Source of the DNA: Iris pallida
Taxonomy: Eukaryota > Streptophyta > Magnoliopsida > Asparagales > Iridaceae
Direction: 5' to 3'
DNA: 64,000 bases
NCBI GenBank assembly: GCA_029216955.1
Contig: JANAVB010005597.1
Coordinates: 46,865,456 to 46,929,455 of the forward strand
A program made the position numbers and the translations under genes. Under the pieces are notes generated by a model that had not been told where the DNA came from, did no database searches, and worked only from the letters and a program-made list of their open reading frames with translations. Positions 12,419 to 23,490 of this stretch are shown here, in pieces; positions within the stretch are counted from its first letter, which is position 1, and the number at the start of each line of letters is the position of its first letter.

Positions 12419-13231
12419 ATGCTATACTTGAAGATTTTTGCTATTTTAGTTTCCAGGTTCCTTTGTTTACATTTTAGAAAAATTGTGACATTCAAACATT
12501 GTTGGTATGCTTTTAATATTTTTTTTTGTATCAGTTTCATAGTGTTTGGTAATACAAAGGATATGAATGTTATGACATGGGTGATGAAAGATCACCTGGG
12601 ATTTTAGGCTATGGCATAATTATGCTCTGTGATGAAAGATTGCGTATTCATTTCATCCCAGGGTGTCTTTTATCCCATGGTATAATTATGCTCTCTGATG
12701 AAAGATCACCTGGGATTTTAGGCTATGGCATAATTATGCTCATATTGAATGATGAAAGATCTTCACACCTCCTTCAAGTCCTGAAAAGGAGGCACCAGGA
12801 GCAAAAACATCAAGTTCCTTGTTGGTCACAAAGGAGGAACCATATTCAGTGATGTCAGTATCTGATACTACGGATCCATTTAGGATCCCACCTGATTACA
12901 GGAGAACATAACAACAATTTTCTGGTTATATCGTCTTTTATGACCAGGTAATCATTTTCTTCTGGTCAGTGTTTTTGTAGTTGTCTAGACTATTTAAACA
13001 ACATTTGATTTCTCAGTTTGGCCTAACATGTGAGAGTGAACTCTTTTTATTTCCCATGACAAACCAAATGTTTTCCCAAAACTTTTCGAGTATTCGCTAT
13101 ATTCTGAAATTATGTAATCATTGTAAATGTAAGACATAAAATTGGGTGAGAATGGTCATTTCCCTGAAACAAAAACGAAAAGCGAGAAGTTATTCTCTCC
13201 TCAGAAATAGGTGTACATTATGCAATGCAAG
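12419..13231. repeat. 3' region of TNP2 with a ~114-bp duplicated segment
   Basis: No gene is seen beyond the TNP2 stop. A segment beginning TGATGAAAGATCACCTGGG occurs at about 12583 and again at about 12697, with a diverged inverted or related copy between them. The rest (12855-13231) is AT-rich with no recognisable feature. Confidence 0.55.
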
Positions 13232-13247
13232 CACTACAAGAAAAAAC
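13232..13247 (+). other. Isolated CACTA-like terminus
   Basis: CACTACAAGAAAAAAC is the commonest plant CACTA terminus, but it differs from the ends of the host CACTA element. No inverse partner (GTTTTTTCTTGTAGTG) was found in the window, so this looks like one end of a truncated or degraded second element. Confidence 0.5.
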
Positions 13248-13910
13248 AGGATTTACCCATTTAGAATATTTATGACCTTATAATCTATCTAAGGCAATAT
13301 TGTCAAAATTGTTTGCCATAAAAATATGTATCCTTAAAAGGTTTTTACGGTCAAAATTTTAACTTTTTACTGCTAATTTTCTTATCCGGCGATAAAGATG
13401 TTCTGTTAGATTTTAGAAACTTCAGACGGATATGATCCAGTGATCAAGATATATGTTTTCAGCATTTTAAGTTTTTTAAATTTTTAATTACCAGAGAAAT
13501 TTTAATTTTTCAAAGAGTTCAAGACACTTCAGACGTAATCATATTATTGTTTGAATCCAAATGAAGGGGCACAGTATCTAGCATAAACAGATTACATTAA
13601 AACTCGAGGATAGTATATTGACATAATGGAGTTCATAACAGATACATGTACCATTACAAATACAGAAACATGTTATTATTCAAGACACTTCAGACGTAAT
13701 CATATTATTGTTAGAGTTCATAACAGGCAACACATACGTCAATATTATTAATCTGTGAAACCTGAATGTTATGATTTTTATATCTGGCATATAAAAGCCC
13801 AATGAATAACACTGCTGCTTCTCTCTGTCACAGTACACACAAGTAGTAACTAAAACTATCAAAAAAAAATCAGAACTGAACCAAACCATATGCAAATGTT
13901 CATCTGGAGT

Positions 13911-14152
13911 AGTTCCCTCAGGTTGTTCTCCACCTCACCCAACTGTTTTTCTAGGTACTCTTTTGAAGTCTGCAACAATAAAATGGTCAAAATAATGGCA
14001 AGTCTTTAATACTTTCTTCTTCATATCTTTAATGAAAATTGGGAAGGAAAGATAGAGCAGACCTGAAGGGAAGTTATAGCAGCCTCACTGTCCCTAAGTT
14101 TCTGTTCCTGCTCATTCCCCAATAGAGACTTTGGCTCCAAGACAAACCTGAT
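13911..14152 (-). pseudogene. Captured coiled-coil gene fragment
   Basis: On the minus strand two exon-like pieces are separated by an intron-like gap (about 13977-14060). The first (about 14150-14061) reads 'EPKSLLGNEQEQKLRDSEAA'. The second (about 13970-13890) reads 'SKEYLEKQLGEVENNL' and follows a TTGCAG acceptor. The composition is coiled-coil. I do not recognise the parent gene. Antisense orientation to the transposon genes and lack of a start suggest a captured host-gene fragment. Confidence 0.5.
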
Positions 14153-14540
14153 GATTGTAGAAAAATAAAGGATTGAAATGCAAATGGATAAGGACATCTT
14201 GGGAAAAGATTTTCCAGTTTATAGCTGCATGCTGATAGCCCTCATCCATCAGCACACTCTAAAGATTTGGTCTGTATATAGCTGCATGCTTGCAAATTCA
14301 TTATGTGGCTAAGCTGATAGACCCTAATTTTGCTGTTGCATTTTGTATATTAGTGTAATTAAATTAATACATCCTTTGAAGGTCATCAAATTAATGCTTG
14401 TATATTAGTGCTTGTTTCTCATGTGTACCTCCCTGGTTGACCCTTTTTGGCAATTGTATCAATTAATGCTTGCAAATTTCTGATCTTTTTGGTACCTCAC
14501 AACATATCATTTGCTATTGATTTAACTTGTTGAGTGCAGA
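14153..14540. other. Non-coding, probable TNPA promoter region
   Basis: AT-rich and without coding potential. A short duplication around TGTATATTAGTG (about 14345 and 14399) is present. It lies directly before the TNPA-like start codon and ends in GTTGAGTGCAG, a possible acceptor of a leader intron. Confidence 0.35.
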
Positions 14541-17500
14541 ATGTCATCAAATCCTAGTGGAACACAAGATTCCTCTCCATCAAAAGTCAAAAAATACTCA
14601 CTCCATATTGAAGCAAATGGCGTAATTAGAGGTGAAGGCGAGGCAAAATGGAGTAGTAAATGTGGGAAACTGATTCGAGCTCACATCCCAATTGGCTACA
14701 ATGATTGGAGGAGTGTAGATAAGGTGTACATAGATGCTCTTTGGAAATCTCTAACGGTAAATCACTTTTACATGCATTTGGAACATTTATCTAATTGCTT
14801 CATCGGCTTAAAGAATGCCTTATTTACTTATTGTTATTGTGGTAGGCGAAGTTTGAATTCAATATTGATCCCATCCTCGCTCGACAACTATTGGAACCCA
14901 AATTTCCACAATTTTTTAGGACAGTGAAGTATCACCTACGAGGCACAATCAAGGACAAAGAAGGAATATATTTACCGAAACCTCTAGCACTCAGTCAATG
15001 TCCCGATGATATTGATAAATTCTGGTGGGAGCAGTTCATAGCGAATGAGTATGCTCCAAAGAAGGTTGAGCAGCGCAAGAAAAATGCTAAAAACAAGGCC
15101 CAATCTAAAATCACCCACACACTTGGAAGGAAAAGCTACAACAGAATATATGAAGAATTGGTGTGTATCTTACTTTTTACTTGTAAATCCTATTGATATT
15201 ATTATAAGTGTCATTAATTACTATTTGTACTTGTAGGAGGAAGAACACCCTGGACAGGTTGTTAGACGATCAAAAGCGTGGAAGAGAGCCCACAAAAACA
15301 AGGCTACTGGAAATGTGCTTCCATGTGCATTGGAGAAATACGTAAGTACAAGACTATTTGTACTTTTGAGTATTGTTGTCTTTCTATCCTTTCAGGTTAT
15401 GGAAAATATTTATGTAGTTTGTCTTTCTATCCTTTCCTTTTCTGCAATCATTATGTATTTCATTCGTTCACAACCAAATATTGACTCTTTACCTCTAAAC
15501 CTGTAAACATGATTTATAAAAGTTAAACTGAGAGGATGATACAAATATCTTCGATCTCATCAACTTGACACAACATGATTTACCTCTTCCATCTTATTTT
15601 AGCAAACTTTGCTTGCAAATCATGTATTATGTTGCATTGACACCAATAAAACACAACTTGATGCATAGTCATGGACATATTGCTTATTTACTAATACTTT
15701 TTTCTCAGAACTTTTTGTGAAAAAATAAATGCTTTGATATTTGTTATGCTTCTAATTTGTCTTTAATGCTTATTTAAGTTTTCTTTATTTGATATATTTT
15801 GTTAAGCAAGATTAGCTTTCTATTTGGAACATGAGATTCGATTGATCGAGCCAATATATTTTTACATCTTGCTATACCAAATGAAAAGAACCAGCCTGAT
15901 TCTATATGCCCTTTATAACTACTACATTTTCTTTAGTTTGTGTGACACAGTAGGGGCACAACAAAATATATTTGTATATACCAAGACTGTTGCTAAACAA
16001 CTGATTTTGACATTTATTATTGGCCAAAATTTGTGATATTTGTTGAGTAAGTTCAATTCTTGTTTTGATCCTGAACTCAATATGATCCATCCAATACATT
16101 TTACATACTTGTTTTAGAAAAGGAAAAGAAAACCGGATTCACTCATCTAGATATGATTGGTTATCCGGCAAGATTCTCCAGGCCCTTTATAACTTGTACA
16201 GTTTCTTTGATTTCTGTAGCTTGGCAGTTTTTATTTGTATAGCGTTTCTTGCAAGTTCACTATTTTGTGATTAGGAATGGGTTGAGTTTATTTGTGTCAG
16301 TAGACAACTCTCTCGTTACTTTCTACTCCAAGTGAAAGCACTTGGACGATGCAGCTTTGATGTTTTTTTGCATTATATCCTAGAAGCTTCCAAACTTGGA
16401 TACATTCAGTCAAGAGGCATGGACGCTCCTAGGAACAATGCCATGAAGTTCTTTCTCTCTTGGTTTCTTCTACTTCTCTCGCTTCTGTTCTCTCACACCA
16501 ATGCAGAAGACCGCTATCATGACTTGTTGTATGTCACTCAATATATATCACTGTTCACTCTTATTACACAGTTCATTCTTTATTTTAATCATATGAATTC
16601 TTAAATATTGTTGTCTCCTGCACGTCAAGGAAATATACTCTAGCTGCCTTGGCAACAATGTAAGCATTACAGATTATTACACACTTATATTCAAGTCCAA
16701 GGAATGGTAAGCAAAATATGTCAATCAATCAAATGATTCGTCGAGTAAATTTTATCCATCAGGCTTGACGTCACAAAGTACTCTAGTGGGGCTTAAATGC
16801 ATTACCTCACCTTCTGTATAGCCTGAGCTATGAACCCTCCTTTAGCGAAACCAAACTTTCCTTCAATCAAGTTGTTATCAGTCAATGAGGGTATCTGCAC
16901 CTTTTAATCCGAAGCTCTTAGGCTGTGCAGAGATGGATCAGCAGCCTCACAGAAAATGTCTAGTAGTTGCATTCTACTGAGCTTACCAACCGCAAATAAG
17001 CACTGTGAGAAGCAAAAGTAAAGAAGAAAGAATTAAAGTCAAGTATTACAATATTGTTCAGATATGGCCATAGTGTCATGTCAGATATCCAGAGCATGAA
17101 AAATTGGAGAGTTACGCACAGTGATATATCACATGAACTCAACTCTAACCATAACATTTATTAGGTGACTTTTGAACCTTGTTTATATCATTGTGGTGCA
17201 ATTAAGTTAGTGCTATTTGTAGTCATAAAGAACATTTAATTAAGGCCAATACTGTACCATAACAACAGAACTCCAGTTCTTTTGTACTATCTTCAATCCG
17301 CATATCCCTTCTATGAGAAAATCAGACTCTCTTGAAACTTTTTCCCTGATAATAATAGATCCCATGTTGATACATTTGACTTTGAAGGAATGCATGCATA
17401 TATTATATAGTGCAGGCTGAAACCTTTGACAAGATGGAAACTCAAATGCGTATTGACTCAAACCATCAGGCAAGGATTCAGATTTCTTTTTTGATTGTAC

Positions 17501-18769
17501 GTACTACGTAGAATTTTGCTTCTTATATTTGGTCATTTTTTAATGAAATTCTGGAATATTACCTCTTTTCATTTGTTTGGATAAATTGTTGGTGTCTTGG
17601 AGAGAACTACATAATAATTCACAATTATGAGAAAGGGATTTGGAGACATACAGTTCAACAGTGGATTTGGGAGCTGCAGTTCAATAGTTTTTTTTTTTAA
17701 TTTAAGTGGCCTGTAGTAGTTTCTATGGACTGTAAATTTGGAGACATACAGTGATACACATTTGGAACCGGTTAGCTTTTGTATGTTTCTCCCATCAGGA
17801 TCTGCAATAAACCTTGACTTATTGGTTGCATTATGATATAATAACAAATACACAACAATCAAACCCTACAGAAATTTGAAAGCATTGCCTCAAGGCTCTA
17901 CAGCACTACTGCACTAGTCTAACATTGATTTTTGATTAATTGTTATAGGTAATATTGTTATGATATTGTTATAGGTAATATTAATTTTTGATTAATTTTG
18001 TTCTTTACTTTCTTAATGTCTTACCTTAGTCTTATATCTTGTCAAATCACAGAATGAAATAGAGGCCGCAGAAAAGAGGCAAAAACTAGAAGCAGAAAAG
18101 AGTGGTCATGATGGTGTGCCAAACATAGAAGACTTTGAGACCGACCCTATTGCTGAAGTTTTTGGAGTTGATAAAAGGAGTCGTTGTCGTGCAGTTAGCT
18201 CCACATCCTCGACGAAGCAAGTAAAAATCGGACAAGCAGCAAAGGCAATAGCCAAAAAGAATACCAACCCAGAAGTTATACAAAGGTTGGACAGCCTTGA
18301 GGGTATGGTACGGGAAGTGCTCACTTATGTTTATACTTCGCATAAGCCTCAAAATCCAACTTTTGGTTCTGGCACGCCCGAGGCAGAAGGTGCGTCTAAC
18401 AACATGCATATTCCTATAACTCCAAGAAATTTGAACCCTGTTTTGAATAACACTGTCAGCCCTGGTGAAAATGGTAACAATGGTGGCCATGTTGCCCACG
18501 ATAAGAATGGTGGATCAACTTCAAGAGGAAAACAAAATGTGGTTTTACTTGGACGCGGACGAGAGAATGTAGCTAAGGGATTCCTAGCATCTCACACTAT
18601 TTGTCATGGGAGGGAAGTGCAAGAAGATGAGAAAATTGTTTATGTGTCGGAGGTGATAAAACCAGAAGCACCAGTTTATGATGGTCCACAAAATGGAATT
18701 GCTTTGCTTTGTGAATTAGTTGTTGGAGGTTATGTTATTTGGGGAGGCGGACGTATCCGGTATTTGTAA
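14541..18769 (+). CDS. TNPA-like CACTA accessory protein (Ptta/En/Spm family), 4 exons
   Basis: This is probably the second CACTA gene, a DNA-binding protein that recognises subterminal repeats and brings the ends together. Four exons with GT-AG borders can be read: 14541-~14756, ~14846-15161, ~15238-15345 and 18053-18769, about 450 codons in all. Exon 1 includes 'GEGEAKWSSKCGKLIR'. Exon 2 contains the family hallmark of an aromatic/basic block ('FFRTVKYHLRG', 'FWWEQFIANEYAP') leading to 'GRKSYNRIYEEL'. Exon 3 carries basic residues. Exon 4 is a coiled-coil stretch ('EVIQRLDSLEGMVREVL') and a Gly/Asn-rich tail. No stop or frameshift is visible in the exons, unlike TNP2 in the same element. 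Intron 3 (about 2.7 kb) holds captured fragments. The protein may be intact; expression is unknown. Confidence 0.75.
16419..16530 (+). pseudogene. Captured signal-peptide exon
   Basis: A Met at 16419 begins 'MDAPRNNAMKFF', followed by a Trp/Leu-rich hydrophobic stretch and a likely cleavage site ('SHTNAEDRY'). It has the shape of the first exon of a secreted-protein gene and ends near a possible donor (TTGTATGT at 16528). It is in sense with TNPA but inside its intron. I do not recognise the parent gene. Confidence 0.45.
16765..17012 (-). pseudogene. Captured gene fragment, unidentified
   Basis: The minus strand reads 'AVGKLSRMQLLDIFCEAADP' then 'SLHSLRASD' followed by a stop, then 'LTDNNLIEGKFGFAKGGF' and 'IAQAIQ'. 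It looks like part of a real protein (balanced composition, amphipathic) with a degenerate break or splice between the two parts. I could not assign a family. Confidence 0.4.
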
Positions 18770-18892
18770 GCTTTAAGACGTGTAAGCTTTTGTTGGGGAT
18801 TCAAACTATTATGCTTAACATTAAAACATGTAAACTTTTGTTGGTAAGATATTGTTAACTTTTGTAGGCATTTAACTTTATGCTTCAGCTAT

Positions 18893-19180
18893 TATGGTTA
18901 TATATATATATATATATATATGCTTTTGTTGGACAATATGTAAGGCACCTTTTGTTGAGATGTTGGAATGTGATTTTATGTTTTATTATTTGACTACAGG
19001 AAAATTATTATAAATTCAGGATGAATACAAGTTTATGGTTGTATATATATATATGCTTTTGTTGGACAATATGTAAGGCACCTTTTGTTGAGATGTTGGA
19101 ATGTGATTTTATGTTTTATTATTTGACTACAGGAAAATTATTATAAATTCAGGATGAATACATGTTTATGGTTGTATATT
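18893..19180. repeat. 133-bp tandem duplication with TA tract
   Basis: The segment beginning GCTTTTGTTGGACAATATG occurs at 18922 and 19055 and is nearly identical for over 110 bp. Each copy is preceded by a short (TA)n run. It lies in the 3' flank of the TNPA-like gene. Confidence 0.85.
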
Positions 19181-19199
19181 GCAAAGCTCTATCAGGTTT

Positions 19200-19604
19200 A
19201 CGGTTGTATCCGTTACAAAAAAAGTATTTTGTAACGGTTTTTTCCGTTACTAATATATATATTTAATTTTGTCTGTAATCAACTTTTGTAATGGTTATAA
19301 CCGTTACGACATTTTACTTAAGTAACGGTTTTATCCGTTAGTAAAATCAATTTCGTAACGGTAATAAACGTGAGGGAAGCCGTCATAAAATATTAGTTGT
19401 AACGGTAATAACCGTTAGTAAAATCTATTTCGTCACGGTTATAACCGTGAGGAAATCCGTCACAAAAATATAATTTGTAACGGTGTTAACCGTTACAAAA
19501 AGCGTTACAATATTATGTAACGGCTAATTTGTCACGGTTTTAACCGTGACGAAAATTTTTAGTAACGGTAATAACCGTGGGCAAACGTCTATTATGGTGT
19601 AGTG
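19200..19604. repeat. CACTA right subterminal repeats and right terminus
   Basis: More than ten copies of GTAACGG or its complement, mostly paired as GTAACGGT-n-ACCGTTAC dyads, end in the terminal repeat TATTATGGTGTAGTG (19590-19604). This mirrors the left array at 2690-2830 and is the expected TNPA-binding region. Confidence 0.88.
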
Positions 19605-19607
19605 GTA

Positions 19608-20121
19608 GGCATATTTTTCAGCAATGAAGAGATTGCAAATTGGAGATATTCCAAAGAACTTGATAAAATCTCGTTGGCTCAAGGATTGCAAAGAGAGTTA
19701 TCTCTCCGGACCTGGCTCAGAAAGAAGATTCATCCACCCAGACAGTATTGAGAGCAGAAGGTATGGTGCTATTAATGAACAAGTTAATCTGTTTATATGC
19801 TATTGTAAAAAATCAAGCAAAATTCAAGAGAGGAGAACGGAGTTGATGTCGTCTGTTCTGATGGAGTTGAAAGAAATGGTGACCGATATTGGTGAAGAAG
19901 AACAAATGGTAGCTGATACAGTTCATGGAGTGCATGAAGCTTTAAAAGAGCCAAATCCGGTAGCAACAAAAGGAAGGCCTTCTCAAGGGAAATCAAGCCA
20001 GCCTACAAAAAGTCAGCCTATCCCGAAGCCTAGAGTATGTAGAGTTTGTGAAAAATCGGGTCACGATTTTCGTAATTGTAAAGTACGAAAGCGAAATAGT
20101 GACAAAGAGCAAATGGAATAA
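19608..20121 (+). pseudogene. FAR1/MURA-type Mutator transposase, 3' part
   Basis: This continues the gene broken at 2643. With the CACTA element removed, the codons restore the second half of the SWIM finger (Cys-Arg-His-Ile-Phe). A single missing base after 19618 then shifts the frame into the remaining open stretch ('MKRLQIGDIPKNLIKSRWLK'). The C-terminal tail ends in a CCHC zinc knuckle ('CRVCEKSGHDFRNC', about 20034-20075), as in related FAR1-like transposases, and stops at 20119-20121. The join across 17 kb is the strongest evidence for the nesting. Confidence 0.9.
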
Positions 20122-20265
20122 AATGAAACGTCGTTGACTTAAGACAATGTCTTTCTTATGTGGCAAGATGTCATTCACACGAGACAATTAGATAAAAAAA
20201 TATGTTCTCTAATACAAAAGTTTGAGAAGACAATTAGATAAAAATGGAGAATATCAAATTCCAAG

Positions 20266-20704
20266 TTCAAAACGGAGTATCTCAAAAATGGAGAAAATAT
20301 GTTCTCCGTGCAGTTCAAAACGGAGAATATCATTCTCGGTTTCAAATGACACGGAGAATATCATTCTCCGTTTCAAATTAAAACGAAGAATGAACATTCT
20401 AATGTGTTTTTAACACTGGGAATCTTATTCTCCGTTTCAAATAAACGGAGAATACCGTTCTCCGTTCCAAATTAAACGGCAAATAGAATCCTCAATCGTT
20501 TTAATACTGGGAACGGCATTCTCCGTGCAGTTCAAAACGGAGAATATAATTCTCCGTTACAAATGAAACGGAGAATATTATTCTCCGTTTCAAATTAAAA
20601 CGGAGAATGAACATTCTAATGTGTTTTTAACACTGGGAATGCTATTCTCCGTGTAATTCAAAACGGAAAATTCTATTCTCCGTTTAATAAAACACGGAGA
20701 ATGC
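20266..20704. repeat. Array 1 of 21-bp ACGGAGAAT/ATTCTCCGT dyads
   Basis: About ten imperfect copies of a dyad with 9-nt arms ACGGAGAAT and ATTCTCCGT and a constant 3-nt spacer. Exact-length examples lie at 20350-20370, 20445-20465, 20537-20557 and 20568-20588. Copies are separated by TTCAAATTAAA-type linkers, and a larger unit including AACATTCTAATGTGTTTTTAACACTGGGAAT recurs at about 20389 and 20609. It starts about 150 bp after the Mutator transposase stop codon. Similar arrays occur at 22862-23130, 24966-25145 and 26812-26960. Confidence 0.85.
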
Positions 20705-20817
20705 TATTGTGGTATCGTGGTTACAATGCTAGACTTGTATTTCAGAGGTCATTGGTTCAAATCTTGACTATAACAAAATTTTGTTTTATTTATACTTTTT
20801 TTGTAAGTTATGTATGG

Positions 20818-21205
20818 GGCCCATTTAAAAGGGAAAAAACTTTGATACAGGAGGGAAACTTTGATACAGTAGGGGGTATCAAAGTTTTGATACCCCCTAT
20901 GTATGACATGTGGGCCATCTCAAAATTTATGTGTATATATATATGTTTACACGTTTTATAAAGCAGGAGGGGCCCACATGTCATACATAGGGGGTATCAA
21001 AACTTTGATACAGTAGGGGGTATCAAAGTTTTGATACCCCCTATGTATGACATGTGGGCCCCTCTTAAAATTTATGTGTATATATATATGTGTACATATT
21101 TTATAAAGCAGGAAGGGCCCACATGTCATAGATAGGGGGTATCAAAACTTTGATACCCCCTACTGTATCAAGAAAAAAAACTTTGATACAGTAGGGGGTA
21201 TAAAA
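20818..21205. repeat. Tandem fold-back (MITE-like) repeats, 144-bp period
   Basis: A GGGGGTATCAAAG / CTTTGATACCCCC palindrome is followed by TATGTATGACATGTGGGCC, a TA-rich centre and the inverse of the same strings. Two near-identical units start at about 20867 and 21011, and a third half-unit ends near 21205. Each unit can fold into a stem of about 60 bp. No coding sequence is present. Confidence 0.85.
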
Positions 21206-21800
21206 GTTGGCAGAATTCGAAGGGGCAGATTCATTGGTATTAATGGCATATAAATGGCAGTAGTTGGAAGAGTTTGTTCTAGTCTTACTTAGCTTTACTT
21301 GAGAAGGGAGAGTTATTCCATGCCTATAAATGGCAGTAGTATAGGGAGAGTTTGTTCTCGTCTCACTTAGCTTTTCTTGTGGAGATGGACTCTACCGATC
21401 CCCCACCTTGGCAAGACACTTTCCTCTTGGTTGTCGATCTTTTCGTTCGAAGAAGCTTTGGTGGTGAAGTCCTTCAGAAGACTGAGATGTACCTGGGTTT
21501 GGATTTATTGCCAACCCACGCTCTGTCGAAACGCCCGTACGTTGATTGGCTCGGACGATGCACGGTGTTCCTTTGCCGCAAGGAGTTCATTTCTTCAACG
21601 TGTTCCATTGGTCCGACGTGCACGGTGGTGAAGTCCTTCAGAAGACTGAGATGTGCCTGGGTTTGGATTTATTGCCAACCCACACTCTGTCGAAGCGCCC
21701 ACACGTTGATTGGCTCAGACTATGCACGGTGTTCCTTTGCCGCAAGGAGTTATTTCTTCGATATATTCCATGATGAAGAAGGATGCCTTTGCACGGTACT
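21206..21800. repeat. Direct repeats preceding the long hairpin
   Basis: A segment starting GTCCTTCAGAAGACTGAGATG occurs at about 21470 and 21633 (about 163-bp period, about 90 bp well conserved). GAAGGGGCAGATTCATT at about 21219 recurs at about 23134, on the far side of the hairpin, so 21219-23134 is flanked by direct repeats. Frames are open across it but no family is recognisable; repeated CTTTGCCGCAAGGAGTT strings point to simple amplification. Confidence 0.65.
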
Positions 21801-21814
21801 CTGCCTCAAGGAAT

Positions 21815-22490
21815 TCTTTTGCCTCAGTGAGTTCCTTTGCTCGGACGATGCACGATGAAGTGACTTGCCTCAAGGAGTCATCCAACGGTTCCTATGCTCT
21901 TACGATGCACGATGAAGAATATCTACCACGTTGACACGAACTGAAAGACGACAGAGAACAACACTCCTTCACAGTCGAAGCTTTCAATTGAATTCCTTGA
22001 GGCAAATCACTTTATCGTGCATCGTCAGAGCAATAGAACTCCATGAACAAAGGAACTCCGTGCATAGTCAGAGCAATGGAACTCCATGAACAAAGGAACT
22101 CCGTGCATAGTCAGAGCGAATCAAAGTGCGAGCGCTCCGACAGAGTGTGGGGGTGGATTTATTGCGCTCGTACTTTGATTCGCTCTGACTATGCACGAAG
22201 TTCCTTTGTTCATGGAGTTCCATTGCTCTGACTATGTACGGAGTTCCTTTGTTCAGGAAGTTCCATTGCTCTGACGATGCACGATGAAGTGATTTGCCTC
22301 AAGGAATTCAATTGAAAGCTTCGACTATGAAGGAGTGTTGTTCTCTGTCGTCTTTCAGTTCGTGTCCACGTGGTAGATGTTCTTCATCGTGTATCGTCAG
22401 AGCATAGGAGCCATTGGATGACTCCTTGAGGCAAGTCACTTCATCGTGCATCCTTCGAGCAAAGGAACTCACTGAGGCAAAGGAACTCAC
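21815..22490. repeat. Long imperfect inverted repeat (hairpin), arms over 300 bp
   Basis: The left arm (about 21815-22134) pairs with the right arm (22165 to about 22490) around a loop of about 30 nt (22135-22164). Next to the loop, AGTCAGAGCGAATCAAAGTG pairs with its complement with almost no mismatch. Farther out, TGAAAGACGACAGAGAACAA pairs with TTGTTCTCTGTCGTCTTTCA. Both arms give the same accidental peptide when read on opposite strands. A transcript through it would form a long stem. Confidence 0.85.
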
Positions 22491-22559
22491 TGCCTCAAGG
22501 AATTCATTTGCCTCAAGGAGTTCCATTGCTCTGCGATGCCCGCACGCAGCTCACATTCA

Positions 22560-22860
22560 ACTTTTTTCTTGATAGTAGGATTTTATGTAATATTTCAGAC
22601 TTTTATAATGTAAATGTGACTCAAAAAGTCAAACTTTTCATGGTTTTCACAATGTAAATGTAACTCAAAAAGGATTTTATTATAAAAGACAGCATAGCAG
22701 ACATTATAAAAGACAGAAGTTCTCTTGAAATCTAATTCTTAGCCCATACCAACCTCATCATTGTAGTCTTTTTAGCCCATACCAACTTCATTATTGTAGT
22801 CTTCTTAGCCCATACCAACCTCGTCATATTCTCATCAAGCTCATCTTCATTCTCCTTTTC
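22560..22860. repeat. Partial duplication of the Ulp1-like gene 3' end
   Basis: TAGCCCATACCAACCTCATC-like 30-bp units occur three times (about 22740-22830), matching 23535-23570, which is the last coding stretch of the antisense Ulp1-like gene. The upstream part (GTCAAACTTTTCATGGTTTT) matches about 23364-23400. This is a diverged copy of the gene end plus flank, then amplified. Confidence 0.7.
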
Positions 22861-22861
22861 A

Positions 22862-23130
22862 AACTAAACGGAGAATAACATTCTACGTTTCGAAAGACAC
22901 GGAGAACGTCATTCTCCGTTTAAATAAAAACGGCGAATGAACATTTTAATATTTTTTACCACTGGGAATGTTATTCTCCGTTTCAAGACAGACGAAGAAT
23001 GTTATTATCCGTTCTGAAATAAACGGTGAATAGAATCCTCAAACGATTTAATTTAAACGGAAAAGTTATTTTCTGTTTCAAGAAAACGGAGAATTCCATT
23101 CTCCGTTCCAAATAAAACGGAGAATATAAT
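22862..23130. repeat. Array 2 of 21-bp dyads
   Basis: Dyads of the array 1 type, for example 22868-22888, 22899-22919 and 23086-23106, all with the 3-nt spacer. It lies downstream of the Ulp1-like gene (2), between the duplicated gene end and the gene. Confidence 0.8.
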
Positions 23131-23490
23131 CCGAAGGGGCAGATTCATTAGGAATAAATGGCATATAAATGGAAGAATTCATTGGTATTAATGGCATATA
23201 AATAGCAGATTCATTGGTATTAATGACAATAAAAGTCACGCCACTTGGCGCATGAGTTCGAGTTGTTAAATTTTTCCAATAAATGGCAAAAGTTGGGAGA
23301 GCTTATTATAAAAATGACTGCAACTTGGCTCATGAGTTCGAGTTGTTTCATATGTAAATAAAAGTCAAACTTTTCGTGGTTTTGACAATGTAAATGTAAT
23401 TCAAAAATGATTATATTATAAAAGCAGAGCTTATAAAAGACAGAAGTTCCTTGCCCAATTATATCATAATTACATTGTTGTTTTACAATG
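23131..23490. other. Spacer with short duplications
   Basis: No gene is seen. It contains repeats of GGTATTAATGGCATATAAAT and of GGCTCATGAGTTCGAGTTGTT-type strings (about 23247 and 23322), and sequence shared with 22600-22720. Confidence 0.6.

Larger units (their letters stand above)
15346..18052 (+). other. Large TNPA intron with captured material
   Basis: Bounded by a TAC/GTAAGT donor and a TCACAG acceptor. Most of it is AT-rich with no coding sequence. Two captured fragments at about 16420-16530 and 16765-17010 are described separately. Accidental frames in it (for example 15824-16036) have no family features. Confidence 0.55.

Noticed and set aside
21352..21934. Possible protein-coding gene with repeated Cys/Leu motifs
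   Set aside because: Sequence is direct and inverted repeats; the same peptide appears on the opposite strand in the right hairpin arm.
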